Assembly: GCF_030542105.1 (NCBI RefSeq)
Contig: NZ_JAUOFB010000001.1
Coordinates: 992,001-1,056,000 of the forward strand
From: Hymenobacter sp. BT730
GTDB lineage: Bacteria > Bacteroidota > Bacteroidia > Cytophagales > Hymenobacteraceae
Direction of reading: 5' to 3'
Length of the DNA stretch: 64,000 nt
Shown here: positions 8,365 to 17,057 of the stretch, piece by piece
How positions within the stretch are numbered: position 1 is the first letter of the stretch
Layout of the letters: every line of letters starts with the position of its first letter
Notes under the pieces: generated by a model
The model's database searches: none
Told to the model about the DNA's origin: nothing
Seen by the model: the letters and a program-made list of their open reading frames with translations, nothing else
Position numbers and translations under genes: made by a program

Positions 8365-10071
8365 ATGGCAACATCCAATGTTTCGGATATGAACCGTGAA
8401 CTGGAGGAGCTGCGCCAGCGGCTGCAGGAAGCCGAAGACCTGATTTATGCCATCCGTACCGGCGCCGTGGATGCCCTGGCCGTGCAAGGCGCCGATGGCC
8501 CCCGCATCTTTACGCTGGAAGGCGCCGACCAGGGCTACCGCACCCTGATAGAGCAGATGAGCGAAGGAGCGCTGCTGCTGAGTCCCGATGGCACTATTCT
8601 GTACTGCAATGCCGCCCTCTCCGGCCTGCTGCAGGTAGCGCTGCCCGAAATGATTGGTGGATCATTCCACGGCTTTGTGCCCAAGGGCTTCCAGGCTTAC
8701 TGGAAAAGTCTGCTGGTAAAAGGCTGGGCCGGAAAAACGCGGGGCGAGATGCCACTGCGCACTTCGGCTGGCACGCTGCTGCCTTTTTCTCTCTCCATGA
8801 ATACGCTGGCCTTCCACCAGACCCCGGTGCTGGCCATCATTATTACCGATGTCTCCTCCCAACGGGAAATTACCCACATCCGGGCCCAGGTAGCCGAGCA
8901 GAATGCCCTGATTGACCGCAAAAACCAGGAGTTGAAAACGCAGGAGTTGGCCCGCCGGGTAGTAGAGCAGGCGGCCGCCGAAGCCATCCGGATTTTGGAG
9001 AGTATCCCCCAGATTGCCTGGACAGCAAATGCCCAAGGGGTTACTACCTACCTCAACCGCCGCTGGTTTGCTTATATCGGGGAAAGTATAGACCAGCCCC
9101 TGGACAGGCAGTGGAGCAACCATATCCATCCCGACGACAGGGCCCGCAGTCAGGCGCGCTGGGAGCATAGTCTGGCTACCGGGGAGGCGTTTGAAATTGA
9201 ATACCGGTTCCGCAACTGGCAGGGCGAGTACCGCTGGATGCTGGGGCGGGCCCTGCCCTCGCGCAATGAGCAGGACCAGATTATACAGTGGATTGGCACC
9301 TGCACCGATATCCATGAGCACAAGCTGGCGCTGGAGGAGATTGATCAGGCCCAGCACCAGCTCCAGGATAAAAATGAGGAGCTCACCCGGGTAAACGTGG
9401 ACCTGGATAATTTTATCTACACGGCCTCTCATGACCTGCGGGCCCCCATCAATAACATTGAAGGCCTGGTGCAGGCCCTGCTGGAAGAGCTGCCGGCCGC
9501 TGTGCAGGAGGAAAAAGAAGTGCACCGCATTCTGCAGATGATGCAGGACTCCATAGACCGATTTACGACGACCGTTTTTCACCTCACCGAGGTTTCTAAG
9601 CTGCAGAAAGAGTACGGTCAGCCCACGGCCCTGGTAAAGCTGCTGCCCATTGTGGAGGGGGTAGGCCTGGATCTGGCCCCACTGATTCAGCAAACCGGTG
9701 CCCAGATGGAGGTAGATATTCCGCTTGACCTGGCTATTTCGTTTTCTGAGAAAAACTTGCGCAGTGTGGTGTATAACCTGCTCAGCAATGCCCTGAAGTA
9801 CCATGCACCCAGCCGTCCGCCGCGCATCCAGCTCCGTGCTTACCGGGAAGCAGACCTGGTAGTGTTACAGGTACAGGACAACGGCTTGGGCATTACCCCA
9901 GACAATCAGGGCCAGCTGTTTACCATGTTTCAGCGCTTCCATGACCATGTACCCGGTAGTGGGGTGGGGCTTTATATGATTAAAAAGATTGTTGAAAACA
10001 TGGGAGGCTGGATTGAGGTACAGAGCACCTTTCAGGAAGGCTCCACCTTCATGGTTTATTTTAAAGGATAG
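8365..10071 (+). CDS. multi-PAS sensor histidine kinase of the kai operon
   Basis: A 568-residue soluble kinase. Segments in order: a short coiled coil with the LIYAIRTGAVDALAV motif, PAS 1 (about 55-175), a coiled coil (about 175-205), PAS 2 with PAC (about 208-325, RWSNHIHPDD-type), then HisKA with His356 in TASHDLRAP. HATPase_c follows with YNLLSNALKY, DNGLGIT and GSGVGLYMIKK. The start is 1 bp after kaiB2, so it is co-translated with the Kai proteins and is probably their output or input kinase, as SasA is in cyanobacteria though without a KaiB-like sensor domain. No receiver gene follows. The core closely resembles the kinase at the left window edge. Confidence 0.93.
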   Translation: MATSNVSDMNRELEELRQRLQEAEDLIYAIRTGAVDALAVQGADGPRIFTLEGADQGYRTLIEQMSEGALLLSPDGTILYCNAALSGLLQVALPEMIGGSFHGFVPKGFQAYWKSLLVKGWAGKTRGEMPLRTSAGTLLPFSLSMNTLAFHQTPVLAIIITDVSSQREITHIRAQVAEQNALIDRKNQELKTQELARRVVEQAAAEAIRILESIPQIAWTANAQGVTTYLNRRWFAYIGESIDQPLDRQWSNHIHPDDRARSQARWEHSLATGEAFEIEYRFRNWQGEYRWMLGRALPSRNEQDQIIQWIGTCTDIHEHKLALEEIDQAQHQLQDKNEELTRVNVDLDNFIYTASHDLRAPINNIEGLVQALLEELPAAVQEEKEVHRILQMMQDSIDRFTTTVFHLTEVSKLQKEYGQPTALVKLLPIVEGVGLDLAPLIQQTGAQMEVDIPLDLAISFSEKNLRSVVYNLLSNALKYHAPSRPPRIQLRAYREADLVVLQVQDNGLGITPDNQGQLFTMFQRFHDHVPGSGVGLYMIKKIVENMGGWIEVQSTFQEGSTFMVYFKG

Positions 10072-10166
10072 CCGGGAGCTATTAAACTGTATTCCGGCTG
10101 TCCTCCCCTCAGCCCCCGCCGTATACTTTTCCATTTGCGAGTTCTTTTCCATCAGCGAAAAAGAAA

Positions 10167-11702
10167 ATGGAAAGCGCGTCCCCAAGCCTGCCTCGCGTAC
10201 CCGAGACTACGCCCACGTACTGGCTTACTAGGTTTGTTATGCTGCGCCTGCTGGGCCTCATCTATGCAGTAGCCTTTCTGGTCGCCATCCAGCAGATTCT
10301 CCCACTAATTGGCTCGCAGGGGCTGCTGCCCCTTGAGGCTTTCCTGCAGCGGGTAAGTCAGGTAACGGGGTCGGCGGGAGCGGGCTTCGCGCATCTGCCT
10401 TCGCTTTTTTGGCTCTGGCATTCTGATACGGCCCTGCTGGTCGCTGCCTGGCTGGGCTTTGCGCTTTCCTGCGTGGTGGTAGCCGGCTTTGCCAATGGGC
10501 TGCTGTTGCTGGTTCTCTGGGTTTTGTATATGTCCTTCGTGCACGTTGGGCAGGAGTGGTATGGCTACGGCTGGGAAATCCAACTGACGGAAACCGGATT
10601 CTTAGCCATCTTTCTTTGTCCCCTGCTGGACTGGCGCCCTTTTCCCCGCTATGCGCCGCCCATGCCCATTATCGTGTTATTCCGCTGGCTGGCTTTTCGC
10701 ATTATGCTGGGGGCCGGCCTAATCAAAGTTCGGGGAGACGAAGTATGGCGCAATAGCACGGCCCTTTACTATCATTTCGAAACCCAGCCTATTCCCGGCC
10801 CCCTTAGCCGCTGGTTTCATTTCCTGCCCCATATGGCCCTGAAAATGGGCGTGTGGTTTAACTGGCTGGCTGAGCTGGTGGCTCCCTTTTTCGTCTTCGG
10901 CCCGCGGCTTGCCCGTCATCTGGCCGGCGCCATCATCGTGCTCTTTCAGTTCAACCTGATTCTGAGCGGTAACCTCTCGTTTTTAAACTGGCTGACCATC
11001 GTCCCGGCGCTGGCCTGTTTTGATGATGGCTTCTGGGCCCGGCTGCTGCCCCAAGGGTTAGTACGCCAGGCAGCAGCAGCGGCAGGGCAGGCGGAAGTGT
11101 CTCCGCCTATGCGCACGGCGGCCTGGGTAGTTACAGCGGTTATTGCTGTGCTCAGCATTAGGCCGGTATTAAACATGGTGTCGCCCGGGCAAATTATGAA
11201 TACTTCCTTCGACCCCCTGGGCTTGGTTAACACCTATGGTGCCTTTGGGACGGTGGGAAAGGAGCGGTGGAACATCGTATTTGAAGGCACAATGGATAAA
11301 GTCCCCAGTGATACTGCCCACTGGAAACCTTACCCCTACAAAGGCCTGCCGGTGGCACTAAACCAGCGCCCCCCGCAAATTGCGCCTTATCAGTTGCGGT
11401 TAGACTGGCAGATGTGGTTCGCGGCCATGGCCTCTCCCAACGAGTACCCCTGGACGGTGCACCTGGTGTGGAAACTACTGCATAACGACCCTGCGGCGCT
11501 CAGTCTGTTTGCCAGCAACCCTTTTCCCGGGCAGCCGCCACGCTACATCCGCGCTGTTCGGTACCGATATTCATTTGCCCGGCCCGGGAACCCACAGGGC
11601 CTGTGGTGGACCCGGGACCGGGTAGACCTCTGGCTGCCTGCCTTGTCTACCAGTAATCCGCAACTGGTGGAGTTCCTGAAAAGCGCTGGCTGGATTCCCT
11701 AA
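10167..11702 (+). CDS. lipase maturation factor family membrane protein
   Basis: A 511-residue polytopic membrane protein with roughly 8-10 hydrophobic segments. The N-terminal block TYWLTRFVMLRLLGLIYAVA, the central RWLAFRIMLGAGLIKVRGD and the C-terminal soluble part with EGTMD and YEFKGLP-like YPYKGLPVALNQRPP are hallmarks of the LMF1 family. Vertebrate LMF1 helps lipases fold in the endoplasmic reticulum; bacterial members are common in Bacteroidota and their role is not established. It starts at ATG 10167 about 95 bp after the kinase and precedes an oxidoreductase by 32 bp, so those two may be co-transcribed. Confidence 0.85.
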   Translation: MESASPSLPRVPETTPTYWLTRFVMLRLLGLIYAVAFLVAIQQILPLIGSQGLLPLEAFLQRVSQVTGSAGAGFAHLPSLFWLWHSDTALLVAAWLGFALSCVVVAGFANGLLLLVLWVLYMSFVHVGQEWYGYGWEIQLTETGFLAIFLCPLLDWRPFPRYAPPMPIIVLFRWLAFRIMLGAGLIKVRGDEVWRNSTALYYHFETQPIPGPLSRWFHFLPHMALKMGVWFNWLAELVAPFFVFGPRLARHLAGAIIVLFQFNLILSGNLSFLNWLTIVPALACFDDGFWARLLPQGLVRQAAAAAGQAEVSPPMRTAAWVVTAVIAVLSIRPVLNMVSPGQIMNTSFDPLGLVNTYGAFGTVGKERWNIVFEGTMDKVPSDTAHWKPYPYKGLPVALNQRPPQIAPYQLRLDWQMWFAAMASPNEYPWTVHLVWKLLHNDPAALSLFASNPFPGQPPRYIRAVRYRYSFARPGNPQGLWWTRDRVDLWLPALSTSNPQLVEFLKSAGWIP

Positions 11703-11734
11703 CTTGCCCGGACGAGTCACTTTCCCTGCTACGT

Positions 11735-13186
11735 ATGAGCACGCCCACCTATGATGCCGTTGTCGTTGGTTCCGGCCCTAACGGTCTGTCGGCGGCCATA
11801 GTATTGCAGCAGGCAGGCTTGTCTGTTTTGCTGCTGGAAGGCAAACAGCAGTTAGGTGGTGGCCTGCGCACAGCTGAATTGACATTGCCGGGCTTTCGCC
11901 ACGACATCTGTTCGGCCATTCACCCGTTGGCTGCCGCCTCGCCGTTCCTGCAGACTTTGCCACTGGCCCAGTATGGGCTGAAATATATTACCCCGCCCGT
12001 AGCCGCCGCGCACCCCTTTGATGACGGTACGGCCGCTACCCTGGTAACCTCGCTGGCGGACACCGCCCAGAGCCTCGGCCCCGACGCGGCGGCCTACCAG
12101 CGCTTGCTGGGCCCCCTTGTTAGGCAATGGCCCAGCATTGCCAATGACGTACTGGCCCCGCTGCACTTCCCACAGCACCCATTAAACATGGCTCGGTTTG
12201 GCCTGCGGGCCTTGTTGCCAGCTACGGTCCTGGCACGGCATTTTGTGAGCGAAAAAGCCCGGGGCCTGCTGGCCGGCATGGCGGCCCATGCCATTCAGCC
12301 GCTGAGCAACCTCACTACCTCGGCCATTGGCCTGGTCATGTTGATAGCAGCGCACCGCAATGGCTGGCCCTTGCCCCAGAGCGGCTCCCAGTCCATTGCC
12401 GATGCGCTGGTGGCACATTTTGTGGCTTTGGGCGGTCAAATTGAAACGGGTACGTACGTGCGCTCTTTGGCACAGCTGCCGGCAGCAAGGGCAGTTTTGT
12501 TGGATGTAACGCCCGCCCAACTCCTGCAGATTGCCGGCCATAGCCTGTCCAGCATCTACCAATGGCAGCTTCGGCGCTACCGCTATGGCATGGGCGTGTT
12601 TAAAGTCGACTGGGCACTGGCCGAGCCGATTCCCTTCACCGCGCCGGGCTGTACCCAGGCAGGCACTGTACACTTGGGTAATACGCTGACGGAAATTGCC
12701 GCCAGTGAGCAAGCCGCGTCGCGGGGGCAGCACCCGGCTCAGCCCTTTGTGCTGTTGGCACAACAAAGCCTGTTTGACGCTACCCGTGCTCCGGCTGGCC
12801 GGCACACGGCCTGGGCTTACTGCCACGTGCCCAATGGCTCACGCATAGATATGACGCAGGCTATTGAGCGCCAGGTGGAACGCTTTGCACCCGGCTTCCG
12901 AGCGCGCATCCTCGGCCGCCACACCTTTGATACGGCCCAGCTGGAGGATTACAACCCAAACTATGTGGGAGGGGATATCAGCGGGGGCTTGCTGGACATC
13001 AGGCAATTGTTTACGCGCCCTGCTTTGCGGGCTTCGCCTTACCGCACCTCGCAGCGGGGGCTGTATCTCTGCTCCTCGGCCACCCCGCCCGGTGGGGGGG
13101 TACACGGTATGTGTGGCTATTACGCGGCCCGCCGCGCTCTGCAGGACGTTTTTCACCTGCCAGCACCCCCACTTTACCGCGAATAG
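11735..13186 (+). CDS. FAD/NAD(P)-dependent oxidoreductase, phytoene-desaturase-like
   Basis: A 483-residue flavoprotein. The N-terminus has the Rossmann motif VVVGSGPNGLSAAIVL (GxGxxG at 12-17) followed by a Glu at the end of beta-2 and the GGGLRT motif of the phytoene desaturase / amine oxidase superfamily. The C-terminus has GLYLCSSATPPGGGVHGMCG, the second FAD-contacting segment. This pattern matches the PYROXD2/CrtI-like group. No carotenoid genes are nearby, so carotenoid desaturation is unlikely. Substrate unknown. Confidence 0.85.
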   Translation: MSTPTYDAVVVGSGPNGLSAAIVLQQAGLSVLLLEGKQQLGGGLRTAELTLPGFRHDICSAIHPLAAASPFLQTLPLAQYGLKYITPPVAAAHPFDDGTAATLVTSLADTAQSLGPDAAAYQRLLGPLVRQWPSIANDVLAPLHFPQHPLNMARFGLRALLPATVLARHFVSEKARGLLAGMAAHAIQPLSNLTTSAIGLVMLIAAHRNGWPLPQSGSQSIADALVAHFVALGGQIETGTYVRSLAQLPAARAVLLDVTPAQLLQIAGHSLSSIYQWQLRRYRYGMGVFKVDWALAEPIPFTAPGCTQAGTVHLGNTLTEIAASEQAASRGQHPAQPFVLLAQQSLFDATRAPAGRHTAWAYCHVPNGSRIDMTQAIERQVERFAPGFRARILGRHTFDTAQLEDYNPNYVGGDISGGLLDIRQLFTRPALRASPYRTSQRGLYLCSSATPPGGGVHGMCGYYAARRALQDVFHLPAPPLYRE

Positions 13187-13235
13187 CTGCCCGGTCTTTA
13201 TCCCCTGACAAGGCTATGCATAATGGCGGAGCGTT

Positions 13236-15161
13236 TTAGGGCGCCGCCGTAACCCAGCCCTTGAAACGGCGGCCATCGGTGTAGGTAATGAGGTAATAAT
13301 AAGTGCTTGCCGTGCCCGCCCCTGGCCAGCGGAAAGTCCGCTCCCCGGAGTGGTACACTTCATTTCCCCAGCGCGAAAATATCTGGATGCCGGCAAAGCG
13401 GGCATCACAATAATCTGCGGGTAGGTCTGGTAAAGTAAACTCGTCATTTACCCCGTCGCCGTTGGGCGTAAAAACATTGGGGGGCAGAAAGGAGGTAGTA
13501 GGCAGCACGGGCACTACCGCAAAGCGCACCGGCAGCAGGCGTGCCTCACCGGGGCAGGTGGTGCTTTCCTGCAACTGGAACTGCACGGTCAGCTCCTGGC
13601 CCAGCTCGGCCGCTTCGCAGTTTGCCTGCCACCGGAAGGTTCCCGTAGACCGACCAGGGCCGTTCTGAGTAGAAAACTCCATGCCCGCCGCCGTTAAGTC
13701 AAAGCCTTGCCCTGCGGCACTCAGCACCAATGGGTTACCATCCTTATCTACCCCCAGCAAGCTGGCCGTGAACACACTGCCTAAGGGCACCTCTACCAGA
13801 GTAGGAGCATCCGTAGCGGATGGAGGAAAGGAAGAAGTTAGGTCTGGCGGCACATTGGGGGCAGATACGGCTGTAAAAGCTAGGCGCACGGTGTCCCGCT
13901 TGGGCAGACTGCAGCCATTATCCGCCACCATAACATCCAGCAGGAGCACCTTGCCCTCGGTATCCTGACAACTGGGAAAGCATAAGGTGGATTGCAGCGT
14001 ATCCGGCACGTTACTGGCCCGTACGGTGCCGCTGGTAGGGCCCGACCAGGTGGGAAGCGGGCCGCTATAATTCACAGGCCGCACCGAAACGGTGAGCCGC
14101 GAGTTACGGTCAGAATCGGTAAAGCGCACTTGTAGGCATGGGTTCTGGTCGGGCAAAATCCGAAGTGTGTCGCGCCCGGGCTGGTAGGCTCGGGTACTGC
14201 CATTTAGATACACCTGTACGCTGGGAGGCGTGTTGGGCTCGCAACTCAGTACAAACAGTTGAAAGTCGCGGCGGGTCTCCCCAATTTTCACTCCCTGGCG
14301 GTATTCCTCACAGCGGACACCAAACACAAACAGCCCAAATTCAGAGGGGCGCACCGTCAGGCGCCCGGTGTGGGCATCAATCTGCATGGTGGGATTGCCA
14401 GGTAGCTGCGCCTGCTCGCTGAATCCGCGCAACCAGGTTATCAGGCTGTAAGGTGAGGGCCTCGGCTGCGGAGAGGGGTTGCGCGGTATGGCATGTCCAT
14501 TCAGCGGGGTCACCATGCTATAAGCCAGGGAATCACCATCTGGGTCTACGCCTCCAAAGTCATAATAGAACAGCTCTCCCTTACAGGCATAATCATTCAG
14601 CGGCGGAAAGATTTGGGGAGTAGAATCAATAAAAGGCTGGCCGTTGCGCTCCACGGCCGGAAACTCCAGATAAAAGGTTTGAGCCGCTCCCCCCGGATCA
14701 GCTATGTTGCTGATAACCTCGTTGCGGCAGCAAAGCTCAACTGCGGCATAGTAACCGCTCATGCTGGTATAAACCTGCGGATCAAGGGTTATATCCCGGC
14801 GATACACTAACCTACGCGTCCGCAAAGTGGGCTGAGTACAGGCCGGGTTGGTGTAGTTAACGAAGGTGTTGCTGACGAGCGGCAGCACGACTTCCTGCAT
14901 CGGCCGATGGGTGGCCTTGTCAAAAATTCCGGCCAATACTTCGAAGCTCAGCGCCTGGTCGTCGCCATGCACATCATCAAAGTACAGGTTGAGAATTAGG
15001 GTATATGAAGCGCCCGATTTGTACCGCAACTCCATTTCTCCCCCTACAATGTGGGTGGCCCAGGCAGGAGAAGCACAAATCAGGAAAAAGCCTGCCAGGA
15101 AGAGAAATCGTAGGTGGTATCCCAGGCGGCTGCACCCAGAAAGCATAGAGGTAGCTGGCAT
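13236..15161 (-). CDS. large secreted protein with T9SS type B sorting domain
   Basis: A 641-residue exported protein. Residues 1-35 are a signal peptide (hydrophobic FLFLAGFFLICASPAWA), with the mature part starting at THIVGGEMELRY, typical of many Bacteroidota gliding-motility-associated C-terminal proteins. Ig/PKD-like beta domains fill the middle. The C-terminal ~85 residues contain FLPPNVFTPNGDGVNDEF and IFSRWGNEVY, the type B type IX secretion domain that directs secretion and surface attachment. Cysteines are frequent in the middle section. Probable role: a cell-surface structural or adhesive protein. The gene stands alone on the minus strand. Confidence 0.92.
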   Translation of the reverse strand: MPATSMLSGCSRLGYHLRFLFLAGFFLICASPAWATHIVGGEMELRYKSGASYTLILNLYFDDVHGDDQALSFEVLAGIFDKATHRPMQEVVLPLVSNTFVNYTNPACTQPTLRTRRLVYRRDITLDPQVYTSMSGYYAAVELCCRNEVISNIADPGGAAQTFYLEFPAVERNGQPFIDSTPQIFPPLNDYACKGELFYYDFGGVDPDGDSLAYSMVTPLNGHAIPRNPSPQPRPSPYSLITWLRGFSEQAQLPGNPTMQIDAHTGRLTVRPSEFGLFVFGVRCEEYRQGVKIGETRRDFQLFVLSCEPNTPPSVQVYLNGSTRAYQPGRDTLRILPDQNPCLQVRFTDSDRNSRLTVSVRPVNYSGPLPTWSGPTSGTVRASNVPDTLQSTLCFPSCQDTEGKVLLLDVMVADNGCSLPKRDTVRLAFTAVSAPNVPPDLTSSFPPSATDAPTLVEVPLGSVFTASLLGVDKDGNPLVLSAAGQGFDLTAAGMEFSTQNGPGRSTGTFRWQANCEAAELGQELTVQFQLQESTTCPGEARLLPVRFAVVPVLPTTSFLPPNVFTPNGDGVNDEFTLPDLPADYCDARFAGIQIFSRWGNEVYHSGERTFRWPGAGTASTYYYLITYTDGRRFKGWVTAAP

Positions 15162-15238
15162 AGAATGACACGATAATCCTCCTGAAAAAACACTGCCCTA
15201 ATTGTTAGGCGAGCAGGACAGTGTTCTGGAGCCCGGGG

Positions 15239-15409
15239 CTACGTTGCCGTCGGGGTAGTAGAAGATGTGGTGTCGGCGGCCGGTGGTGTACCACAGGCTT
15301 TGCCACCACGGCCTTTGGGGGCTACCACAAGCGCATCACAGGCGCTCATGGTCAGGGCAACCAATAGCAGCCCGACGACAGCCGGAACCAGGCGAACAGA
15401 TGCTGCCAT
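15239..15409 (-). CDS. small secreted lipoprotein
   Basis: A 56-codon gene. The product starts MAASVRLVPAVVGLL, runs through a hydrophobic stretch to a lipobox-like MSAC (Cys24), then CDALVVAPKGRGGKACG and a Thr/Pro-rich tail ending TTPTAT. The signal peptide plus cysteine indicate lipidation and anchoring in the outer or inner membrane. It lies upstream of the T9SS protein gene on the same strand. Function unknown. It is shorter than common ORF cut-offs and would be easily missed. Confidence 0.6.
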   Translation of the reverse strand: MAASVRLVPAVVGLLLVALTMSACDALVVAPKGRGGKACGTPPAADTTSSTTPTAT

Positions 15410-15930
15410 AAAAAGATAGGGAAGAAAAATGAAAAAACAGCGGGCCGGTTTCGCCGGTAAGGCAGTGGCAGCAGCCGCTGATCTGACTGCCTACTCAATC
15501 TGCCTGCTAGTTGGATACCACTGCGAATGAATCGATTAGCCGGCTAAATAACTGGACGGATAGCCTGAATAAGAAGCTGGAAAGCTACTGTTCTGCTCCT
15601 GAGTCCTATTGGCTTCCTCGCCGAGCATAGTAGTAGACAGAGAGAGTAAACTGCCCTCCTGATTTTGCAAGAAGGGTCTTGAGCCCATGCGGCCCTCTCC
15701 TGACCCACGGTCAGGCCCAGCCTACGGGCCTGTTCGTGTGGTCGAGCCAATTAGTGGTCTGGCCGATAAAAGCGGCTATTCTATCGACACACTAAGCGCC
15801 AGAGAAGTTTGTAGGCGGTTCGTGGCACTGGGCTTGCAATTGGGGAATCAAGCGCTTAAATGGTTTTTCCGGGCCGCTTGCTTCCGATAAAGGAGACGCA
15901 TCGGCCTTTCATCTTCACCTCACTATCCCT
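15410..15930. other. gene-free stretch of 520 bp
   Basis: The divergent upstream region of the small lipoprotein and of the secreted protein at 15931. Short frames on both strands (for example 15544-15750 minus and 15687-15890 plus) show no signal peptide or recognisable composition. I see no repeat or RNA structure. Confidence 0.45.
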
Positions 15931-16341
15931 ATGAAAACTTCCCTTTTTTCCTTTGCCGCTGCTCTGGCTCTGCTCGTAACTACGGGTTCTTTCTCTGCTT
16001 CGGCCGCGGACCTTCCTGACAACAACCGCCGGGAAGCTGCCCGCCGCGATGACCGCTACGACAAAGACTTTAACTACGGCTATGACCGGCGCCATAAAGT
16101 AACTGCTACCGAACGAGCCCGCTGGGAAGCAGCCCAACGCCAGGAAGCCAACTACCGTGCCGCCCAGCAGGCCGCTGCCCAACGCAACCGCCAAGATGCG
16201 CAGCGCCAGGCCGACCGCCGCAATGACCGCTACGATAAGGATTTTAACTATGGCTACGACCGCAACCACCGCGTGAGTGCGGCCGAGCGGGCCCGCTGGG
16301 AGGCCGCACACCGAAGCAACCAGCGTGATGGTCGCCGCTAG
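15931..16341 (+). CDS. secreted repeat protein of unknown function
   Basis: A 136-residue protein with a clear signal peptide (MKTSLFSFAAALALL, cleavage near SASAADL). The mature part is very hydrophilic and consists of two near-identical ~31-residue units, DRYDKDFNYGYDRRHKVTAT and DRYDKDFNYGYDRNHRVSAA, each followed by ERARWEAA. An Ala/Gln/Arg-rich helical linker joins them. The Tyr/Asp/Arg pattern is unfamiliar to me. It is followed by a Spy-like periplasmic gene after 48 bp, so a periplasmic role in the same stress response is plausible but not shown. Confidence 0.8.
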   Translation: MKTSLFSFAAALALLVTTGSFSASAADLPDNNRREAARRDDRYDKDFNYGYDRRHKVTATERARWEAAQRQEANYRAAQQAAAQRNRQDAQRQADRRNDRYDKDFNYGYDRNHRVSAAERARWEAAHRSNQRDGRR

Positions 16342-16389
16342 GCAACCCCATGTTTCCAGTTTCTTTTTTAACTCTTCGACCCTACTTCC

Positions 16390-16863
16390 ATGAAAAAATA
16401 TCTGTTTCCCCTGGTTGCCGCCTTTGCTCTTACGTTTAGTGCTGCTTCTGCGCAAAGTACCCGTCCGGTTTCGTCAGCAGTTGGCCGCGAGCATCGCCAG
16501 TTTTCCGCCGAAGAGCGGGCCGCCAAGCATAGCGAAAAGCTAAAGCAGGAGCTGGGGCTTTCAGCTAAGCAAACCAGCCGTATTAAGCAGATCCTGCTGA
16601 CCCGCAATCAGGAAATGATGGCCCAGCGGGGCCAGGCCAAAGGCGAGGGCTCCCGGGAACAGCGGGGTGCTCAAATGAAAGCCAGCCGCGCCAAGTACGA
16701 TGCCCAGTTTAAAAAAGTGCTGACCAAGGTGCAGTATGCAAAATATACCCAGCTGCAGCAAGACAAGAAGGCCCGCGGCCACCACGGTCCTGGTCAGGGT
16801 GGTGCCAGCCAGGCTGGGCACCGGGGTAAGGGCCAGAGCAGTGCGGCGTATAACGCCCGTTAA
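16390..16863 (+). CDS. periplasmic Spy/CpxP-like helical protein
   Basis: A 157-residue protein with a signal peptide (MKKYLFPLVAAFALTF, cleavage after SAASAQ). The mature part is helical and charged, with LKQELGLSAKQTSRIKQILL and a long basic helix ending VLTKVQYAKYTQLQQDKK. This is the layout of Bacteroidota DUF4890/Spy-type proteins, in which two LTxxQ-like segments form a periplasmic chaperone-like or metal-stress helix bundle. The C-terminus is Gly/His/Gln-rich. A strong terminator follows at 16890. Confidence 0.75.
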   Translation: MKKYLFPLVAAFALTFSAASAQSTRPVSSAVGREHRQFSAEERAAKHSEKLKQELGLSAKQTSRIKQILLTRNQEMMAQRGQAKGEGSREQRGAQMKASRAKYDAQFKKVLTKVQYAKYTQLQQDKKARGHHGPGQGGASQAGHRGKGQSSAAYNAR

Positions 16864-16889
16864 CCTGCTCCGATAAACTAACCTCAGTA

Positions 16890-16926
16890 ATCAAAATGCC
16901 TGACCATACCGGTCAGGCATTTTGAT
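16890..16926 (+). terminator. intrinsic terminator
   Basis: A 16-bp stem (ATCAAAATGCCTGACC and its complement) around the 5-nt loop ATACC, followed by a T-rich stretch. It closes the 15931-16863 unit. Confidence 0.88.
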
Positions 16927-17057
16927 TTTTAGCTATTAGAGCTATAGGCCGGATACGTCGATAGAAATTCTGCAAGCGTCGATTGTTAGAAAGCGAAGCA
17001 GCTGCTACCAAACATCTTTGGTGCATGTTCAACTTCATTCTAATGAACTGAAACACC

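Noticed and set aside
15544..15890. Short frames on both strands between the small lipoprotein and the secreted repeat protein
   Set aside because: No recognisable features and they overlap each other antisense.
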